Shown: positions 37,351-47,573, counted from the first letter of the stretch. The stretch: DNA of 64,000 bases from Rhizobium viscosum (GCF_014873945.1 NZ_JADBEC010000001.1:992001-1056000); one strand, 5' to 3'. Numbers and translations: made by a program. The notes: generated by a model from the letters alone, not told the origin.

Positions 37351-38544
37351 TATTTTGGTGATGAAAAGTCCTGATGTCTCCGCCCCGTCTTAAGCGGCGC
37401 GGCGACCGTGATGCATGGCAGGCGCTGCGGCGTTGCCGACACGGAAGCCGCGGATAAGGCCGAGCAGTTCATCGGTGTCGGCAGCCAGCGTTTCGGCCGA
37501 TGCCGTGGTCTCTTCGGCCATGGCGGCGTTCTGCTGGGTGGCGGCGTCGAGCTGGTTCATCGAGGACGAGATCGAGCGCAGCGTCGTATCCTGTTCGGAC
37601 GCGCTGTGGGCGATCTTGGCAACGATCTCGTTGGCGGCCTTGATCTGGTCGGAGATGCGCTTCAGCGCTTCGCCTGCCTCGCCGACGAGGCGGACACCAT
37701 GGTCGACCTGGCTGGAGGAACGGGCGATCTGATCCTTGATCTCCTTGGCGGCAGCCGCCGAGCGCTGGGCCAGTTCACGCACTTCCTGGGCGACGACGGC
37801 AAAGCCCTTGCCGCTTTCGCCGGCACGGGCTGCCTCGACACCGGCGTTGAGCGCCAGAAGGTTCGTCTGGAAGGCGATTTCATCGATGACGCCGATGATC
37901 TTGGTGATCTCCGACGAGGACTTTTCGATGCCGCTCATGGCTTCGATCGCCTGGGTGACGATCGCATCGCTGTGGGTTGCTTCGGTCGAGACCGAGTGAA
38001 CCCGCTTGCTGGCTTCATGGGCGCCATCGGCCGTCTGGCGGACGGCGACGGTCAGCTCGTCGAGAGCAGCCGAGGTTTCCTCCAGGCTTGCGGCCTGGCG
38101 CTCGGTGCGCTGCGACAGTTCGTTGGAGGCACGGCGGATCTCTTCCTTGGCGACACCGATATCACCGCCCTTGGCGCTGACCTGGGCCATGGCGGCCTCG
38201 AGATGCGAGAGCGCATCGTTGAAGTTGTCACGCAGAGCCGCGTATTTCTGGCCGATGTCGGCGCAGCGCACCGTCAGGTCGCCGTGGGCGATCTGCTCCA
38301 GCGCCTGACCGATGGTGCTGACGACACGGGCCTGCAGCGAGGCTTCATCCTGCTGATGGCGCAGGTTGCTTTCGCGCTCGCTTTCGAGCGCCAGCTGCTG
38401 GGCTGCCTCGCGATCCGACATCGCGTGACGTTCCCGGATCTTCTCCTGCAGCGACTGCGTCGCCTTCGCCATCATGCCGACTTCGTTGTTCATGCCGGTA
38501 TGCGGGATCTTCAGGGAAACATCTTCTTCGGCAACCGCCTGCAG
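37322..38544 (-). repeat. Long direct repeat, copy 1 (chemoreceptor signalling half)
   Basis: These 1223 bases are the same as 39423-40645 except for two substitutions that I find, at 37334/39435 and 37504/39605 (offset 2101). The unit covers the HAMP-to-C-terminus part of the receptor gene plus about 68 bases of 3' flank with a hairpin. Similarity drops sharply at 38545 within the HAMP region and at 37321. Confidence 0.93.
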
Positions 38545-39210
38545 AGCGTTATGCACGTCCTTCAAAGGGTTCGATATGCCGCGGATGACCAGATAGGCGG
38601 CGACAAGGGCGAAGAAGAACAGGACGATGGTGCCAGACAGCGCGGACAGAATCTTGTCGTTCACCTGGGCATCGAGATCGTCCATGTAGACGCCGGTGAC
38701 GACAACGACCTTCCAGGGATCGAAGGCCAGTGCATAGGCCGTCTTGCGATAGTCGCCAACGGGCTGGCCCGGTTTGGCTGTGGAATAGTATTCGACGAGA
38801 CCACCGCCCTGCTGCCCGACCTTGACCAGCTCTTCGCGATAGAGTTTGCCCTTGCTGTCCGGCAGCCCCTTGTTGGTCTGGCCGATTTTCGAGGCGTCAT
38901 AGTGGAACATCATTTGGATGTCGTAGCCATAGCCGAAGAAATAACCATCCGGGTCGTATTTCATGGCGTTGAGCGTGGCGTAGGCCTGCTTCTGGGCGTC
39001 TTCCAGCTTCATTTCGCCTGAAGTCACCTTCGCCTGATAGAGCTTGAGAACGGAGACTGCGGACTGGACCTCCGAACGCAGCATGTCATAGCGTTCCTTG
39101 TAGATCGCATCGACCGAGGAGCGGACCTGGAGGGTGGTTGCGATTGCAAACGCTACCATCAGGCCGATGACCAGCAAGATAAGCTGCTTCGATATTTTCA
39201 AATTTTTCAT
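37390..39210 (-). CDS. Methyl-accepting chemotaxis protein with single Cache sensor (copy 1)
   Basis: A 606-residue receptor. It has a membrane helix at about 8-28, a periplasmic Cache-type sensor (about 29-185) with DPDGYFFGYGYDIQMMFHYD and FDPWKVVVVTGVYMDDLDAQ, a second membrane helix at about 187-210, HAMP, and the signalling rod with [24 protein letters not shown] 39210 has GAGG five bases upstream; the frame opens at a TTG four codons earlier. The C-terminus ends HHGRRAA without a CheR-binding pentapeptide. Its sensor differs clearly from the next receptor, but the cytoplasmic part is identical. Confidence 0.94.
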   Translation of the reverse strand: MKNLKISKQLILLVIGLMVAFAIATTLQVRSSVDAIYKERYDMLRSEVQSAVSVLKLYQAKVTSGEMKLEDAQKQAYATLNAMKYDPDGYFFGYGYDIQMMFHYDASKIGQTNKGLPDSKGKLYREELVKVGQQGGGLVEYYSTAKPGQPVGDYRKTAYALAFDPWKVVVVTGVYMDDLDAQVNDKILSALSGTIVLFFFALVAAYLVIRGISNPLKDVHNALQAVAEEDVSLKIPHTGMNNEVGMMAKATQSLQEKIRERHAMSDREAAQQLALESERESNLRHQQDEASLQARVVSTIGQALEQIAHGDLTVRCADIGQKYAALRDNFNDALSHLEAAMAQVSAKGGDIGVAKEEIRRASNELSQRTERQAASLEETSAALDELTVAVRQTADGAHEASKRVHSVSTEATHSDAIVTQAIEAMSGIEKSSSEITKIIGVIDEIAFQTNLLALNAGVEAARAGESGKGFAVVAQEVRELAQRSAAAAKEIKDQIARSSSQVDHGVRLVGEAGEALKRISDQIKAANEIVAKIAHSASEQDTTLRSISSSMNQLDAATQQNAAMAEETTASAETLAADTDELLGLIRGFRVGNAAAPAMHHGRRAA

Positions 39211-39414
39211 GATGCCTCGCAACGGGAATGAGTGGCTGCATTCCGGTGCGGTTTTCTACCGCCTGTGCGAACGCGCCGGATGAAGGCGCGCGTCTACCGC
39301 TGCTAAAAGAACATGCTGCGACCGGTTCGCTACGATTGGCATTCATCCTATAATAAAGCTTTAATTTTATTAGATTTTGGACAAAATTTCCCTACAAATC
39401 CGGGGGTGCGCCAA

Positions 39415-39444
39415 AAGCAAAACCGCCGGATCTTCATCCGGCGG
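39415..39444 (-). terminator. Rho-independent terminator of the second receptor
   Basis: Stem CCGCCGGAT (39423-39431) / ATCCGGCGG (39436-39444), four-base loop; on the minus strand it is followed by TTTTGCTTTT. The equivalent hairpin of copy 1 (37322-37343) has the stem but no T run, because the sequence beyond it differs and encodes DUF523. Confidence 0.85.
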
Positions 39445-40645
39445 CCGCTAATATTTTGGTGATGAAAAGTCCTGATGTCTCCGCCCCGTCTTAAGCGGCG
39501 CGGCGACCGTGATGCATGGCAGGCGCTGCGGCGTTGCCGACACGGAAGCCGCGGATAAGGCCGAGCAGTTCATCGGTGTCGGCAGCCAGCGTTTCGGCCG
39601 ATGCTGTGGTCTCTTCGGCCATGGCGGCGTTCTGCTGGGTGGCGGCGTCGAGCTGGTTCATCGAGGACGAGATCGAGCGCAGCGTCGTATCCTGTTCGGA
39701 CGCGCTGTGGGCGATCTTGGCAACGATCTCGTTGGCGGCCTTGATCTGGTCGGAGATGCGCTTCAGCGCTTCGCCTGCCTCGCCGACGAGGCGGACACCA
39801 TGGTCGACCTGGCTGGAGGAACGGGCGATCTGATCCTTGATCTCCTTGGCGGCAGCCGCCGAGCGCTGGGCCAGTTCACGCACTTCCTGGGCGACGACGG
39901 CAAAGCCCTTGCCGCTTTCGCCGGCACGGGCTGCCTCGACACCGGCGTTGAGCGCCAGAAGGTTCGTCTGGAAGGCGATTTCATCGATGACGCCGATGAT
40001 CTTGGTGATCTCCGACGAGGACTTTTCGATGCCGCTCATGGCTTCGATCGCCTGGGTGACGATCGCATCGCTGTGGGTTGCTTCGGTCGAGACCGAGTGA
40101 ACCCGCTTGCTGGCTTCATGGGCGCCATCGGCCGTCTGGCGGACGGCGACGGTCAGCTCGTCGAGAGCAGCCGAGGTTTCCTCCAGGCTTGCGGCCTGGC
40201 GCTCGGTGCGCTGCGACAGTTCGTTGGAGGCACGGCGGATCTCTTCCTTGGCGACACCGATATCACCGCCCTTGGCGCTGACCTGGGCCATGGCGGCCTC
40301 GAGATGCGAGAGCGCATCGTTGAAGTTGTCACGCAGAGCCGCGTATTTCTGGCCGATGTCGGCGCAGCGCACCGTCAGGTCGCCGTGGGCGATCTGCTCC
40401 AGCGCCTGACCGATGGTGCTGACGACACGGGCCTGCAGCGAGGCTTCATCCTGCTGATGGCGCAGGTTGCTTTCGCGCTCGCTTTCGAGCGCCAGCTGCT
40501 GGGCTGCCTCGCGATCCGACATCGCGTGACGTTCCCGGATCTTCTCCTGCAGCGACTGCGTCGCCTTCGCCATCATGCCGACTTCGTTGTTCATGCCGGT
40601 ATGCGGGATCTTCAGGGAAACATCTTCTTCGGCAACCGCCTGCAG
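39423..40645 (-). repeat. Long direct repeat, copy 2 (chemoreceptor signalling half)
   Basis: Second copy of the 1223-base repeat described at 37322-38544, in the same orientation and 2101 bases apart. Homologous recombination between the copies would remove one sensor domain and yield a hybrid receptor gene. Confidence 0.93.
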
Positions 40646-41311
40646 CGCGGTGTGCACGTCCTTCAGCGGACTGGTGATACCGCGGATGAAGTAGGCGGCG
40701 GCGCCGATGCCGCAGACGAAGACGATCAGCGAGGCGGTCAGCGCCTTCCAGATCGTCGCGTTGACCTTCTGCTGCAGGTCGTCGAGATAGACGCCGGTGC
40801 CGACGACGATCTTCCACGGTTCGAAGGCCTTGGAGTAACCGCCCTTGAGGAAGAGCTGGTCTTCCGGCTGACCGGGCTTGCCCCAATAGTAGAAGGTGCG
40901 GCCGCCGCCGGCCTTGCCGTGGTCGACGAGCGCCTGGCTGAATTTCGCGCCTGTCTTGTCGACCTGTCCACTCATGTCCTTGCCGACATTGACCGGGCTC
41001 GGATGGAAGAGCAGGACGACATTGTAATCGAAGCCGAAGAGATAACCTGATGGCTGGAAGGTGATGCGCTTCAGGACGTCGAAAGCTTCGGCCTGGGCCG
41101 CTTCATGCGTCATCTGGCCGGCTTTCTCGCGTTCGTAGAAAGTATTAAGGACGGAGATGCCTGATTCGACCTGCGTGCGAAGCATATCGAAGCGCTCATC
41201 ATAGATCGCCTGCTCGGATGTGCGGATTTCAAAATAGGTTGCGACTGCAAATGCAGCCATCAAAACACCGACCAGCGCAAAAAGCTGATGAGCAATCTTG
41301 AGTTTCTTCAT
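39491..41311 (-). CDS. Methyl-accepting chemotaxis protein with single Cache sensor (copy 2)
   Basis: A 606-residue receptor with the same plan as its neighbour: membrane helix about 8-28, Cache-type sensor (about 29-185) with QPSGYLFGFDYNVVLLFHPS and FEPWKIVVGTGVYLDDLQQK, second membrane helix, HAMP and signalling rod. From the ALQAVAEEDVSLKIP segment (about residue 223) to the end the protein is the same as copy 1, whereas the sensor halves share only the fold and scattered residues. ATG 41311 has GAGG seven bases upstream. The two should thus feed different signals into the same kinase array. Confidence 0.94.
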   Translation of the reverse strand: MKKLKIAHQLFALVGVLMAAFAVATYFEIRTSEQAIYDERFDMLRTQVESGISVLNTFYEREKAGQMTHEAAQAEAFDVLKRITFQPSGYLFGFDYNVVLLFHPSPVNVGKDMSGQVDKTGAKFSQALVDHGKAGGGRTFYYWGKPGQPEDQLFLKGGYSKAFEPWKIVVGTGVYLDDLQQKVNATIWKALTASLIVFVCGIGAAAYFIRGITSPLKDVHTALQAVAEEDVSLKIPHTGMNNEVGMMAKATQSLQEKIRERHAMSDREAAQQLALESERESNLRHQQDEASLQARVVSTIGQALEQIAHGDLTVRCADIGQKYAALRDNFNDALSHLEAAMAQVSAKGGDIGVAKEEIRRASNELSQRTERQAASLEETSAALDELTVAVRQTADGAHEASKRVHSVSTEATHSDAIVTQAIEAMSGIEKSSSEITKIIGVIDEIAFQTNLLALNAGVEAARAGESGKGFAVVAQEVRELAQRSAAAAKEIKDQIARSSSQVDHGVRLVGEAGEALKRISDQIKAANEIVAKIAHSASEQDTTLRSISSSMNQLDAATQQNAAMAEETTASAETLAADTDELLGLIRGFRVGNAAAPAMHHGRRAA

Positions 41312-41660
41312 GATTGGCCTCACGGAAAAGGTGAAATGCAGTATCCCGGATCGGTCAACTCCCGACCTGCGCGCGAAACATCGCGCGCTCAGCTAGCGCA
41401 ATCATGCGTCCTCCGGCCCTCCGTAAGTAAAATTAATGCGAATGACTAAATTATCTTTTAACAAAGACAGAGCTTCTACTCGGTCGCTCTAGTAGAATTG
41501 ATGGGTATCTTCTTGCAGACCTGTATAAGTTGCAGCTCTTCATGAGCACAATCATATAAATTAGAGCATACTTATTTAAAATAAACAAACGCACCCTGCT
41601 TCTCTTCAGAGGTGCGTTCGCAACGATCGAAACTTCAATCGGACTGGTATGAGATGCGAA
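41312..41660. other. Intergenic region, AT-rich
   Basis: This 349-base gap lies between the exported protein gene (downstream side) and the second chemoreceptor, both on the minus strand. It holds the terminator at 41588-41618 and, between 41430 and 41587, AT-rich DNA unusual for this genome, presumably the receptor promoter. No open frame of note. Confidence 0.4.
41588..41618 (-). terminator. Rho-independent terminator of the exported protein gene
   Basis: Stem AACGCACC (41588-41595) / GGTGCGTT (41611-41618) with a 15-base loop; on the minus strand it is followed by TGTTTATTTT. It lies 43 bases after the stop at 41661. Confidence 0.8.
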
Positions 41661-42113
41661 TTAGAAACGGAGCTCAAACGCCGAAGCGTCGAGAGATGTG
41701 GTTCCGCCCATGTCGGCCGCTATCGGCTTCGCATCGCCGCCGACCACAGCTGCCGTCGCCTGATTGTCGATACCTTCGGTTGGCACCGGCGGGGCCAGCG
41801 CAAGCATCTGCTCGGGCGTTGCCTTGCTCACAAAGAGGACGGGGGAACCACCCATCCAGTTTTCGGTGCGATAGATCTTTTTCTCTCCATCGACATCACG
41901 GACCTCGGCCTGCTGGAAAGCGCCGGGGCGCAGCTCCGGCACCGTATAATCCTTCCTAGAGGCTTCCGTCCGAAGCGGCGGGCAATGGCCGCAGGTCTCA
42001 GTAATGATGCTGCCGGCTTCCTTCGGCTTGCTCGGCCCGACCACTTCGATCGAACCGGCCATGGCGGAACCAGCCGCCAGCAGAAATACTGCACTGAGGA
42101 AAATCCGACGCAT
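41661..42113 (-). CDS. Small exported protein, possibly HPE1-like
   Basis: A 150-residue protein with a signal peptide (about 1-19, cleaved near AMAGS). The mature part contains TETCGHCPPLR, a CxxC pair, near residue 38 and the stretch EVRDVDGEKKIYRTENWMGGSP near 70-91. It resembles small secreted rhizobial proteins that databases label plant virulence effector HPE1-like; I recall that label but cannot verify it, and no plant role should be assumed. The C-terminus is rich in Ala and Asp. It is downstream of purD on the same strand, 107 bases away. Confidence 0.65.
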   Translation of the reverse strand: MRRIFLSAVFLLAAGSAMAGSIEVVGPSKPKEAGSIITETCGHCPPLRTEASRKDYTVPELRPGAFQQAEVRDVDGEKKIYRTENWMGGSPVLFVSKATPEQMLALAPPVPTEGIDNQATAAVVGGDAKPIAADMGGTTSLDASAFELRF

Positions 42114-42220
42114 CAGCCCTACTCCGTCTTATATCAGGAGCCAGATTAGCGCAGCTTTGTTTCCATCCCGTCAGAAGAAAGGGTAAAAATTTAGCGAAAC
42201 GGGCCGTGTCCGCCCGCCGC

Positions 42221-43492
42221 TTATGCCTTTTCGCGCTCGACCGCGCGCCAGCCGATATCGCGGCGGCAGAAACCATTTTCCCATTTCACACCGTCGATCA
42301 GGGCATAGGCGCGGTCCTTCGCCTCGCCGACCGTGCGGCCCGTCGCCGTCACGTTCAGGACGCGGCCGCCGGTTGCCACCAGAGCACCATCCTTCAGCGA
42401 TGTGCCGGCATGAAACACCTTCTCGCCCTCGCCGGCTGCCGGCAGCGCGAGGATCGGGGTGTTCTTCTCATAGGAGCCCGGATAGCCTTTCGAGGCCATG
42501 ACGACGGTCAGTGCCGGGTCATCGGTCCATTCGGCCTCGACCTGGTCCAGCGTGCCATGGGCACAGGCAAGCAGCAGCGGCAGGAGATCGCTCTTCAGCC
42601 GCATCATCAGCACCTGGCATTCCGGATCACCGAAGCGGACATTGTATTCGATGAGTTCCGGCCCCTTGGCGGTCATCATCAGGCCAGCGAAGAAGACACC
42701 GCTGAAGGGATGGCCACTTTCGGCCATGCCACGGATGGTCGGCTCGATGATGTCCTTCATCGTGCGTTCGATCATCTCGGCCGTCATGACAGGCGCGGGC
42801 GAATAGGCGCCCATGCCGCCTGTGTTGGGCCCGGTATCGCCCTCACCGACACGCTTGTGATCCTGCGCGGTTGCGAGCGGCAGGGCACTCTTTCCATCGC
42901 AGAGGCAGAAGAAGCTCGCCTCCTCGCCATCGAGATAGGCTTCGACGACGACTTCGGCCCCGGCCTCCCCGAAAGCGCCTTCGAAACAATCGTCCACCGC
43001 GGCGAGCGCCTCGTCAAGCGTCATGGCGACCGTCACACCCTTGCCGGCGGCGAGACCATCGGCCTTGACGACGATCGGTGCGCCCTGCTGGCGTATATAG
43101 GCCTTGGCCTTCGGCGCGTTGTTGAAACGCTGATAGGCGCCGGTCGGGATGTTGTAGCGGGCGCAGATATCCTTGGTGAAACCCTTGGAACCCTCGAGTT
43201 GAGCCGCTGCCGCAGATGGGCCGAAGACCGCAAAGCCCGCAGCACGCAGCTGATCGGCAATACCGGCAACCAGTGGGGCTTCCGGTCCGACGACGATAAA
43301 GTCGATCGACTTTTGCCGGCAGAAGGTGACCACCGCATCGTGGTCATCAATATCAAGGGCAGCGAGCGTGGCATGTTCGGCGATGCCGGGATTGCCCGGG
43401 GCGGCATAGAATTCCGTCATCAGCGGCGATTGTGCCAGCTTCCAGGCAAGTGCGTGCTCGCGTCCGCCCGATCCGATCAACAGAACCTTCAT
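42221..43492 (-). CDS. purD: Phosphoribosylamine--glycine ligase
   Basis: A 423-residue ATP-grasp enzyme that joins glycine to phosphoribosylamine, the second step of purine synthesis. Evidence: [16 protein letters not shown] at 4-19, [12 protein letters not shown] near 30-41, the ATP-grasp [16 protein letters not shown] near 141-156 and the metal-site [10 protein letters not shown] near 286-295. Length is usual. ATG 43492 is the natural start. No other purine genes are nearby. Confidence 0.97.
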   Translation of the reverse strand: MKVLLIGSGGREHALAWKLAQSPLMTEFYAAPGNPGIAEHATLAALDIDDHDAVVTFCRQKSIDFIVVGPEAPLVAGIADQLRAAGFAVFGPSAAAAQLEGSKGFTKDICARYNIPTGAYQRFNNAPKAKAYIRQQGAPIVVKADGLAAGKGVTVAMTLDEALAAVDDCFEGAFGEAGAEVVVEAYLDGEEASFFCLCDGKSALPLATAQDHKRVGEGDTGPNTGGMGAYSPAPVMTAEMIERTMKDIIEPTIRGMAESGHPFSGVFFAGLMMTAKGPELIEYNVRFGDPECQVLMMRLKSDLLPLLLACAHGTLDQVEAEWTDDPALTVVMASKGYPGSYEKNTPILALPAAGEGEKVFHAGTSLKDGALVATGGRVLNVTATGRTVGEAKDRAYALIDGVKWENGFCRRDIGWRAVEREKA

Positions 43493-43582
43493 GCCTGATC
43501 CCTTTCCTGCTGGTCTGGCCTTTGGCCTAGCCTGTTGGTCTGGCGGTTAAGCGGGAAGGCCCGAAAGGTCAAGCGGGAAAGC

Positions 43583-45520
43583 TTACCAGCCCCCGCCTCC
43601 GCCACCTCCGCCACCTCCGCCGGACGAGCCGCCGCCGGAAAAACCCGAGGACGAACTGGAGGGCGGCGGTGAAGGAATAGTGGACGCGATCGTCGAGGCC
43701 ATCGACGACGAGAAGCCGCCAATGCGATCAGAGAAGCTGCCGCTATTGAAATTGCCGGAATACCAGCCGGGACTATAGGCCGCCGCGGCCGCCCCTGCGG
43801 AAGCCGCCGCCAGCCAGGTCTCGAATGTGCGCGACCATGGCTTTTCGACACCAAGAGCCACGGCATAGGGCAGCAGGGTCTCGAAATGTTGCGGCGACAT
43901 TTGCGGAGCGCCGGCCGTGTTCATGCGGTCTTTTTCGGCGAGCGTCAGGTATTGCCGCAAGCCATCAACGCCAGCTGTCATCTTGGCACCGAGCGGTGTC
44001 GGAGCGCCCATGATGAAGAAATAGAGGATGTTGAGGAGCACGATGCCGCCCACCGCAAAAAGCATGGGCGTTTCGTGGAATTCCATCAGCGAAGAGCCGA
44101 GCGCCAGCACAACGGCCGAGAGAATGCTCAAGCCCACAAAAACGGCGATAGCGATGGCGATGACCGCGAAAATCTTGCCAACGAGCGAACGACCGCGATG
44201 CAGCGCCTTCGCAAAACCTGCCACGAAGACAGACAGGAAGACGGAAATGCCGATGGGGATGATCATCAGCGCAATCGTATCCGGCTCCAGAGAGCCGAAG
44301 ACGAAGAGTGCCACTAGGGCGGCGGCGCTTAATATCACGCCGCCGGTGATATAACCCGCATTGGAATTGTAATATTTGCCGCGGTGTTCCCGTTCGATCG
44401 ATGAGCGGAAGCTCTGGCCGACCGATTTGACCTTTTCGCCGTTGGCCTTGTCGATGGTGAGCGTATCGCCGCTGCCCCCGACCGCCTTTAGGAGCTCGGC
44501 CTCGCCGGCCTGGAGCTTCTCCTTGCCGAGCGGCTTGTCGGTGCGGCGGATGAGGATCGAGTCCTTGAGATCTCCCAGCGTGACGTAGCCGCGCACGGCA
44601 AGATCGAGCGCGGTTGCCGAAAGTGCAGTCCAGCCCTGGCCGGAAAAGCCTTTGTTGTCGACGTAATTAACAAGCGCGGGCGAGATACCAGAAGGCGGAT
44701 CCCAGCGCGGTACGACAATCTCGCGCGCTGGATCACGGCCAACCTTCAGCCAGGAGCGCGTGTAATAGAGGAAGACTAGGATGAGGCCGCCGAAACCGAT
44801 GAAATAGTCCCTGTTGTCACTGAACCACCAACTGCTTTCCTGATCGGCGCTCGGCGGATCGATCGCACCCTTCGGCAGTTTCGCGGCAAAGGTCAGCCCC
44901 TCCTGCGCACCGAGGGGCGCCGTAGTGGCGACGACCAGTCTGCCGTCGTCTACGCTCGCTCGAGCGTTCTTGCCGGCGGCGCCGACGGGGCCAGTGAAGA
45001 CGGCGACATCTTCGGGCACAACGCCCTGCGGAAAGGTGACCGTCGCTACGGCCGAGCGGATCGGAAAAATCCAGCCATTGCCGGTGACGTTCCAATAGAG
45101 CTCGTCATGATCGTCGAAGTAACGGATCTGACGGTTCGTTTTGTAGGTGAAGACATATTGGTGGCGGCCGGGAGAGATCGTCACGTCTTCGGAGCCCGCA
45201 TAGATGCGGATGCCGCCAGTGATGGATTCCGTGTGCCAAGGCTCGTCCCTGCCGTCGCGCTTGACCGAGACGACACTGAAATCGACGCTGCGGCGCCGCC
45301 CGTTCGCATCCCTGAATGTCAATGGAAAATCGCGGAAGATGCCTCGCCGGATGCGGTCGCCTTCGGCATTGACGGTGATCGTTTCCGCCACCGTCAATGC
45401 CCCGCTCTTTTCCAGCTGGATGGCGGCATCGAAGGAGGCGATGAATTCTTCGCCTATCGCTGCCTGCGCCGCAAACAGCAGCAGCAATGCGAAACAAATG
45501 CCGAAAAACCGCCGGATCAT
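43583..45520 (-). CDS. DUF2207 membrane protein with Gly-rich C-terminus
   Basis: A 645-residue protein. A signal peptide (about 1-23) is followed by an extracytoplasmic DUF2207 beta domain with [20 protein letters not shown] near 41-60, a membrane helix near 240, a cytoplasmic part, and further hydrophobic segments around 390-490. The last 60 residues are Ser/Pro- then Gly-rich and end in a run of glycines and Trp, the usual tail of this family. Function is unknown; LemA and DUF2207 proteins commonly go together and are thought to act in the envelope. Co-transcribed with aroA (35-base gap) and lemA. Confidence 0.87.
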   Translation of the reverse strand: MIRRFFGICFALLLLFAAQAAIGEEFIASFDAAIQLEKSGALTVAETITVNAEGDRIRRGIFRDFPLTFRDANGRRRSVDFSVVSVKRDGRDEPWHTESITGGIRIYAGSEDVTISPGRHQYVFTYKTNRQIRYFDDHDELYWNVTGNGWIFPIRSAVATVTFPQGVVPEDVAVFTGPVGAAGKNARASVDDGRLVVATTAPLGAQEGLTFAAKLPKGAIDPPSADQESSWWFSDNRDYFIGFGGLILVFLYYTRSWLKVGRDPAREIVVPRWDPPSGISPALVNYVDNKGFSGQGWTALSATALDLAVRGYVTLGDLKDSILIRRTDKPLGKEKLQAGEAELLKAVGGSGDTLTIDKANGEKVKSVGQSFRSSIEREHRGKYYNSNAGYITGGVILSAAALVALFVFGSLEPDTIALMIIPIGISVFLSVFVAGFAKALHRGRSLVGKIFAVIAIAIAVFVGLSILSAVVLALGSSLMEFHETPMLFAVGGIVLLNILYFFIMGAPTPLGAKMTAGVDGLRQYLTLAEKDRMNTAGAPQMSPQHFETLLPYAVALGVEKPWSRTFETWLAAASAGAAAAAYSPGWYSGNFNSGSFSDRIGGFSSSMASTIASTIPSPPPSSSSSGFSGGGSSGGGGGGGGGGGW

Positions 45521-45555
45521 GTCCCCTCCCCGGTTACGGTTTGCCCCAGCTCAGC

Positions 45556-46827
45556 TCAGGCTTCGTCCTTGTAGGCAACCCCCAGTCCCGCAAGCGTGCG
45601 CCAGTAGGCAGGGAAGGTCTTGCCGACGCAGTCAGGGTCGAGAATGGTGATGCCGTTGATCTTCAGGCCGGCGAGCGCAAAGCTCATTGCGATGCGGTGA
45701 TCGGCAAAGGTATCGATGTCGGCCGGCAGCGTCTGACCGGCGAGTTCAGGATCGGAATGGACGATCAGATCATCGCCCTCCTCGACCGCCAGGCCCTCGC
45801 TGATATTGTTGAGCCCCGTCGACAATGCGCGGATGCGGTCGCATTCCTTGACGCGCAGGTTGGCAATGCCGACGAAACGGACCGGCGTCTCGTTGAAGGC
45901 GGCAAGAACCGCGATCGTCGGGATGGCATCCTGCATCTGCGAGCCGTCGATTTCGGCCGGCAGATGCGGGAATTTGGCGATCGTCTCATAGGCCTTGGCA
46001 TCGGGCTGCGTGAACGCCTCGTTGGCGACGCCGAGATCGATATTGCCGCCGCTCAGCACTTCGGCCGCCCAGAGATATGTTGCCGCGGAGGCATCCGGCT
46101 CGATGACGAAATCGGTTGCGGTGTAGCCGGTCGGCTCGACGCGCCAGGTCGCAGCATCGAGCTGCTCCACCTTGGCGCCGAAGGCTTCCATGGCGGCAAG
46201 GGTCAAATCGACATAACCGCGGGCGCCAATATCGGTGCCGGCGAGCGCGATCGTCACGGGTGCGTTAGCGCCCGGATTGGCAAGCGGTGCTGCCATGAGA
46301 AGGGCGGAGACATACTGGCTGGACAGGCCGGCATCGATCTCGACGCGACCGGAAGCGAAATGACCGTTACCGCGCACGGTTACCGGCGGGCAGCCGGTCG
46401 GGGCTTCGGCATCCAGTCCGAGCGACTTCAGGGCTGCGACCAGCGGGCCGATCGGGCGCTTGCGCATATGCTCGTCGCCATCGACGACGACAGTGCCTTC
46501 GACGGAAGCGACAGCCGCCGTCAGGAAGCGCGTCGCCGTGCCGGCATTACCGAGGAAGAGCGGAGCTTTCGGAGGCAAAAGCTTGCCGCTGCCTGTTACC
46601 ACGAAGGTCGTCTCATCGGGCTCGTCGATCTGCACGCCCATGGCCCTGAGCGCCTCGGCCATATATTTCGTGTCGTCGCTCTTCAAAGCGCCGGTCAGCC
46701 GGCTCGTGCCCTTGGCAAGGCCCGCCAGGAGCAGGGCGCGGTTGGTGATTGACTTGGAGCCCGGAACCACGGCACGACCGGTGAGTGGCTTGCCCGGCGG
46801 GATGATGGTGAGCTTGGCTTTACTCAT
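45556..46827 (-). CDS. aroA: EPSP synthase (3-phosphoshikimate 1-carboxyvinyltransferase), class I-like
   Basis: A 423-residue enzyme that makes 5-enolpyruvylshikimate 3-phosphate in the shikimate pathway. It has PGSKSITNRALLLAGL at 22-37, LGNAGTATRFLTAAV at 92-106, RKRPIGPLVAALK near 122-134 and KECDRIRAL near 336. These fit the E. coli-like class, not the CP4-like class (PGDKSISHRS, FGNAATGCR) that I would expect for the housekeeping rhizobial enzyme. At the site equal to E. coli Pro101 it has Phe. It lies between lemA and a DUF2207 gene. It may be a second EPSP synthase or the only one. Confidence 0.88.
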   Translation of the reverse strand: MSKAKLTIIPPGKPLTGRAVVPGSKSITNRALLLAGLAKGTSRLTGALKSDDTKYMAEALRAMGVQIDEPDETTFVVTGSGKLLPPKAPLFLGNAGTATRFLTAAVASVEGTVVVDGDEHMRKRPIGPLVAALKSLGLDAEAPTGCPPVTVRGNGHFASGRVEIDAGLSSQYVSALLMAAPLANPGANAPVTIALAGTDIGARGYVDLTLAAMEAFGAKVEQLDAATWRVEPTGYTATDFVIEPDASAATYLWAAEVLSGGNIDLGVANEAFTQPDAKAYETIAKFPHLPAEIDGSQMQDAIPTIAVLAAFNETPVRFVGIANLRVKECDRIRALSTGLNNISEGLAVEEGDDLIVHSDPELAGQTLPADIDTFADHRIAMSFALAGLKINGITILDPDCVGKTFPAYWRTLAGLGVAYKDEA

Positions 46828-46910
46828 TGCGCTTGTCTCTTCCGTCCATTACAGCGGCCGCGAGCGACCCTCTGGGACTGCTCATAGCAGTTTTTGTGCA
46901 AAGACAAAGG

Positions 46911-47462
46911 TCAGAACTTGACGGTCGGTACGGCCCGGTCGGCCTCGTTGGCGATTTCGAAATATTCGCGCTTGGAAAAGCCGAACTGGCCGGCGACGAG
47001 GTTCGAGGGGAAGCTCTCGACCTTGACATTCAGATCGCGGGCAGCGCCGTTATAATAGCGCCGCGCCATCTGGATTTCGCTTTCCATCGTTTCCAGCGAA
47101 GCCTGAAGCTCGGAGAAATTCTGGTTAGCCTTCAGATCGGGATAGGCTTCGGCAAGCGCCATCACCCGGCCGAGCGCCTGGCCGAGCAGACCTTCCACCT
47201 GCGCCCTGCCCGCCACATCACCAGCGGGAACCGCCTGCGCCTTGTTTCGGAGTTCGACGACCTCTTCGAGCGTGCTCTTTTCATGGGCGGCGTAGCCTTT
47301 GACGGTCTCGATCAGGTTGGGGATCAGGTCCGCACGGCGCTTCAGCTGCACATCGATACCGGACCAGGCTTCCTCGGCCATCTGCCGGGAGCGAACCAAG
47401 CCGTTGTAGATGAAGACGACGTAGAGTGCGATGACAACGAGAACAGCGAGTATCACGTACAT
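46911..47462 (-). CDS. LemA family protein
   Basis: A 183-residue protein with an N-terminal membrane helix (about 2-20), external or cytoplasmic helical bundle with the family stretches YNGLVRSRQMAEEAWSGIDV at 19-38, LKRRADLIPNLIETVKGYAAHE at about 40-61, and RRYYNGAARDLN near 145. LemA proteins have no settled function. It is followed on the same strand after 83 bases by aroA and then DUF2207, and preceded after 111 bases by a DUF2207-like lipoprotein, so the four form a probable operon. Confidence 0.9.
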   Translation of the reverse strand: MYVILAVLVVIALYVVFIYNGLVRSRQMAEEAWSGIDVQLKRRADLIPNLIETVKGYAAHEKSTLEEVVELRNKAQAVPAGDVAGRAQVEGLLGQALGRVMALAEAYPDLKANQNFSELQASLETMESEIQMARRYYNGAARDLNVKVESFPSNLVAGQFGFSKREYFEIANEADRAVPTVKF

Positions 47463-47573
47463 GCAGATGGGCTCCCCGATTTGATGATCGCACGTTAGTG
47501 ATTCGGGTTGGGAAAGTCATCTCGGCGCGGACGTCTTCGCGGAATTCAAGCAGACTTCGAATTCACAATGTCT

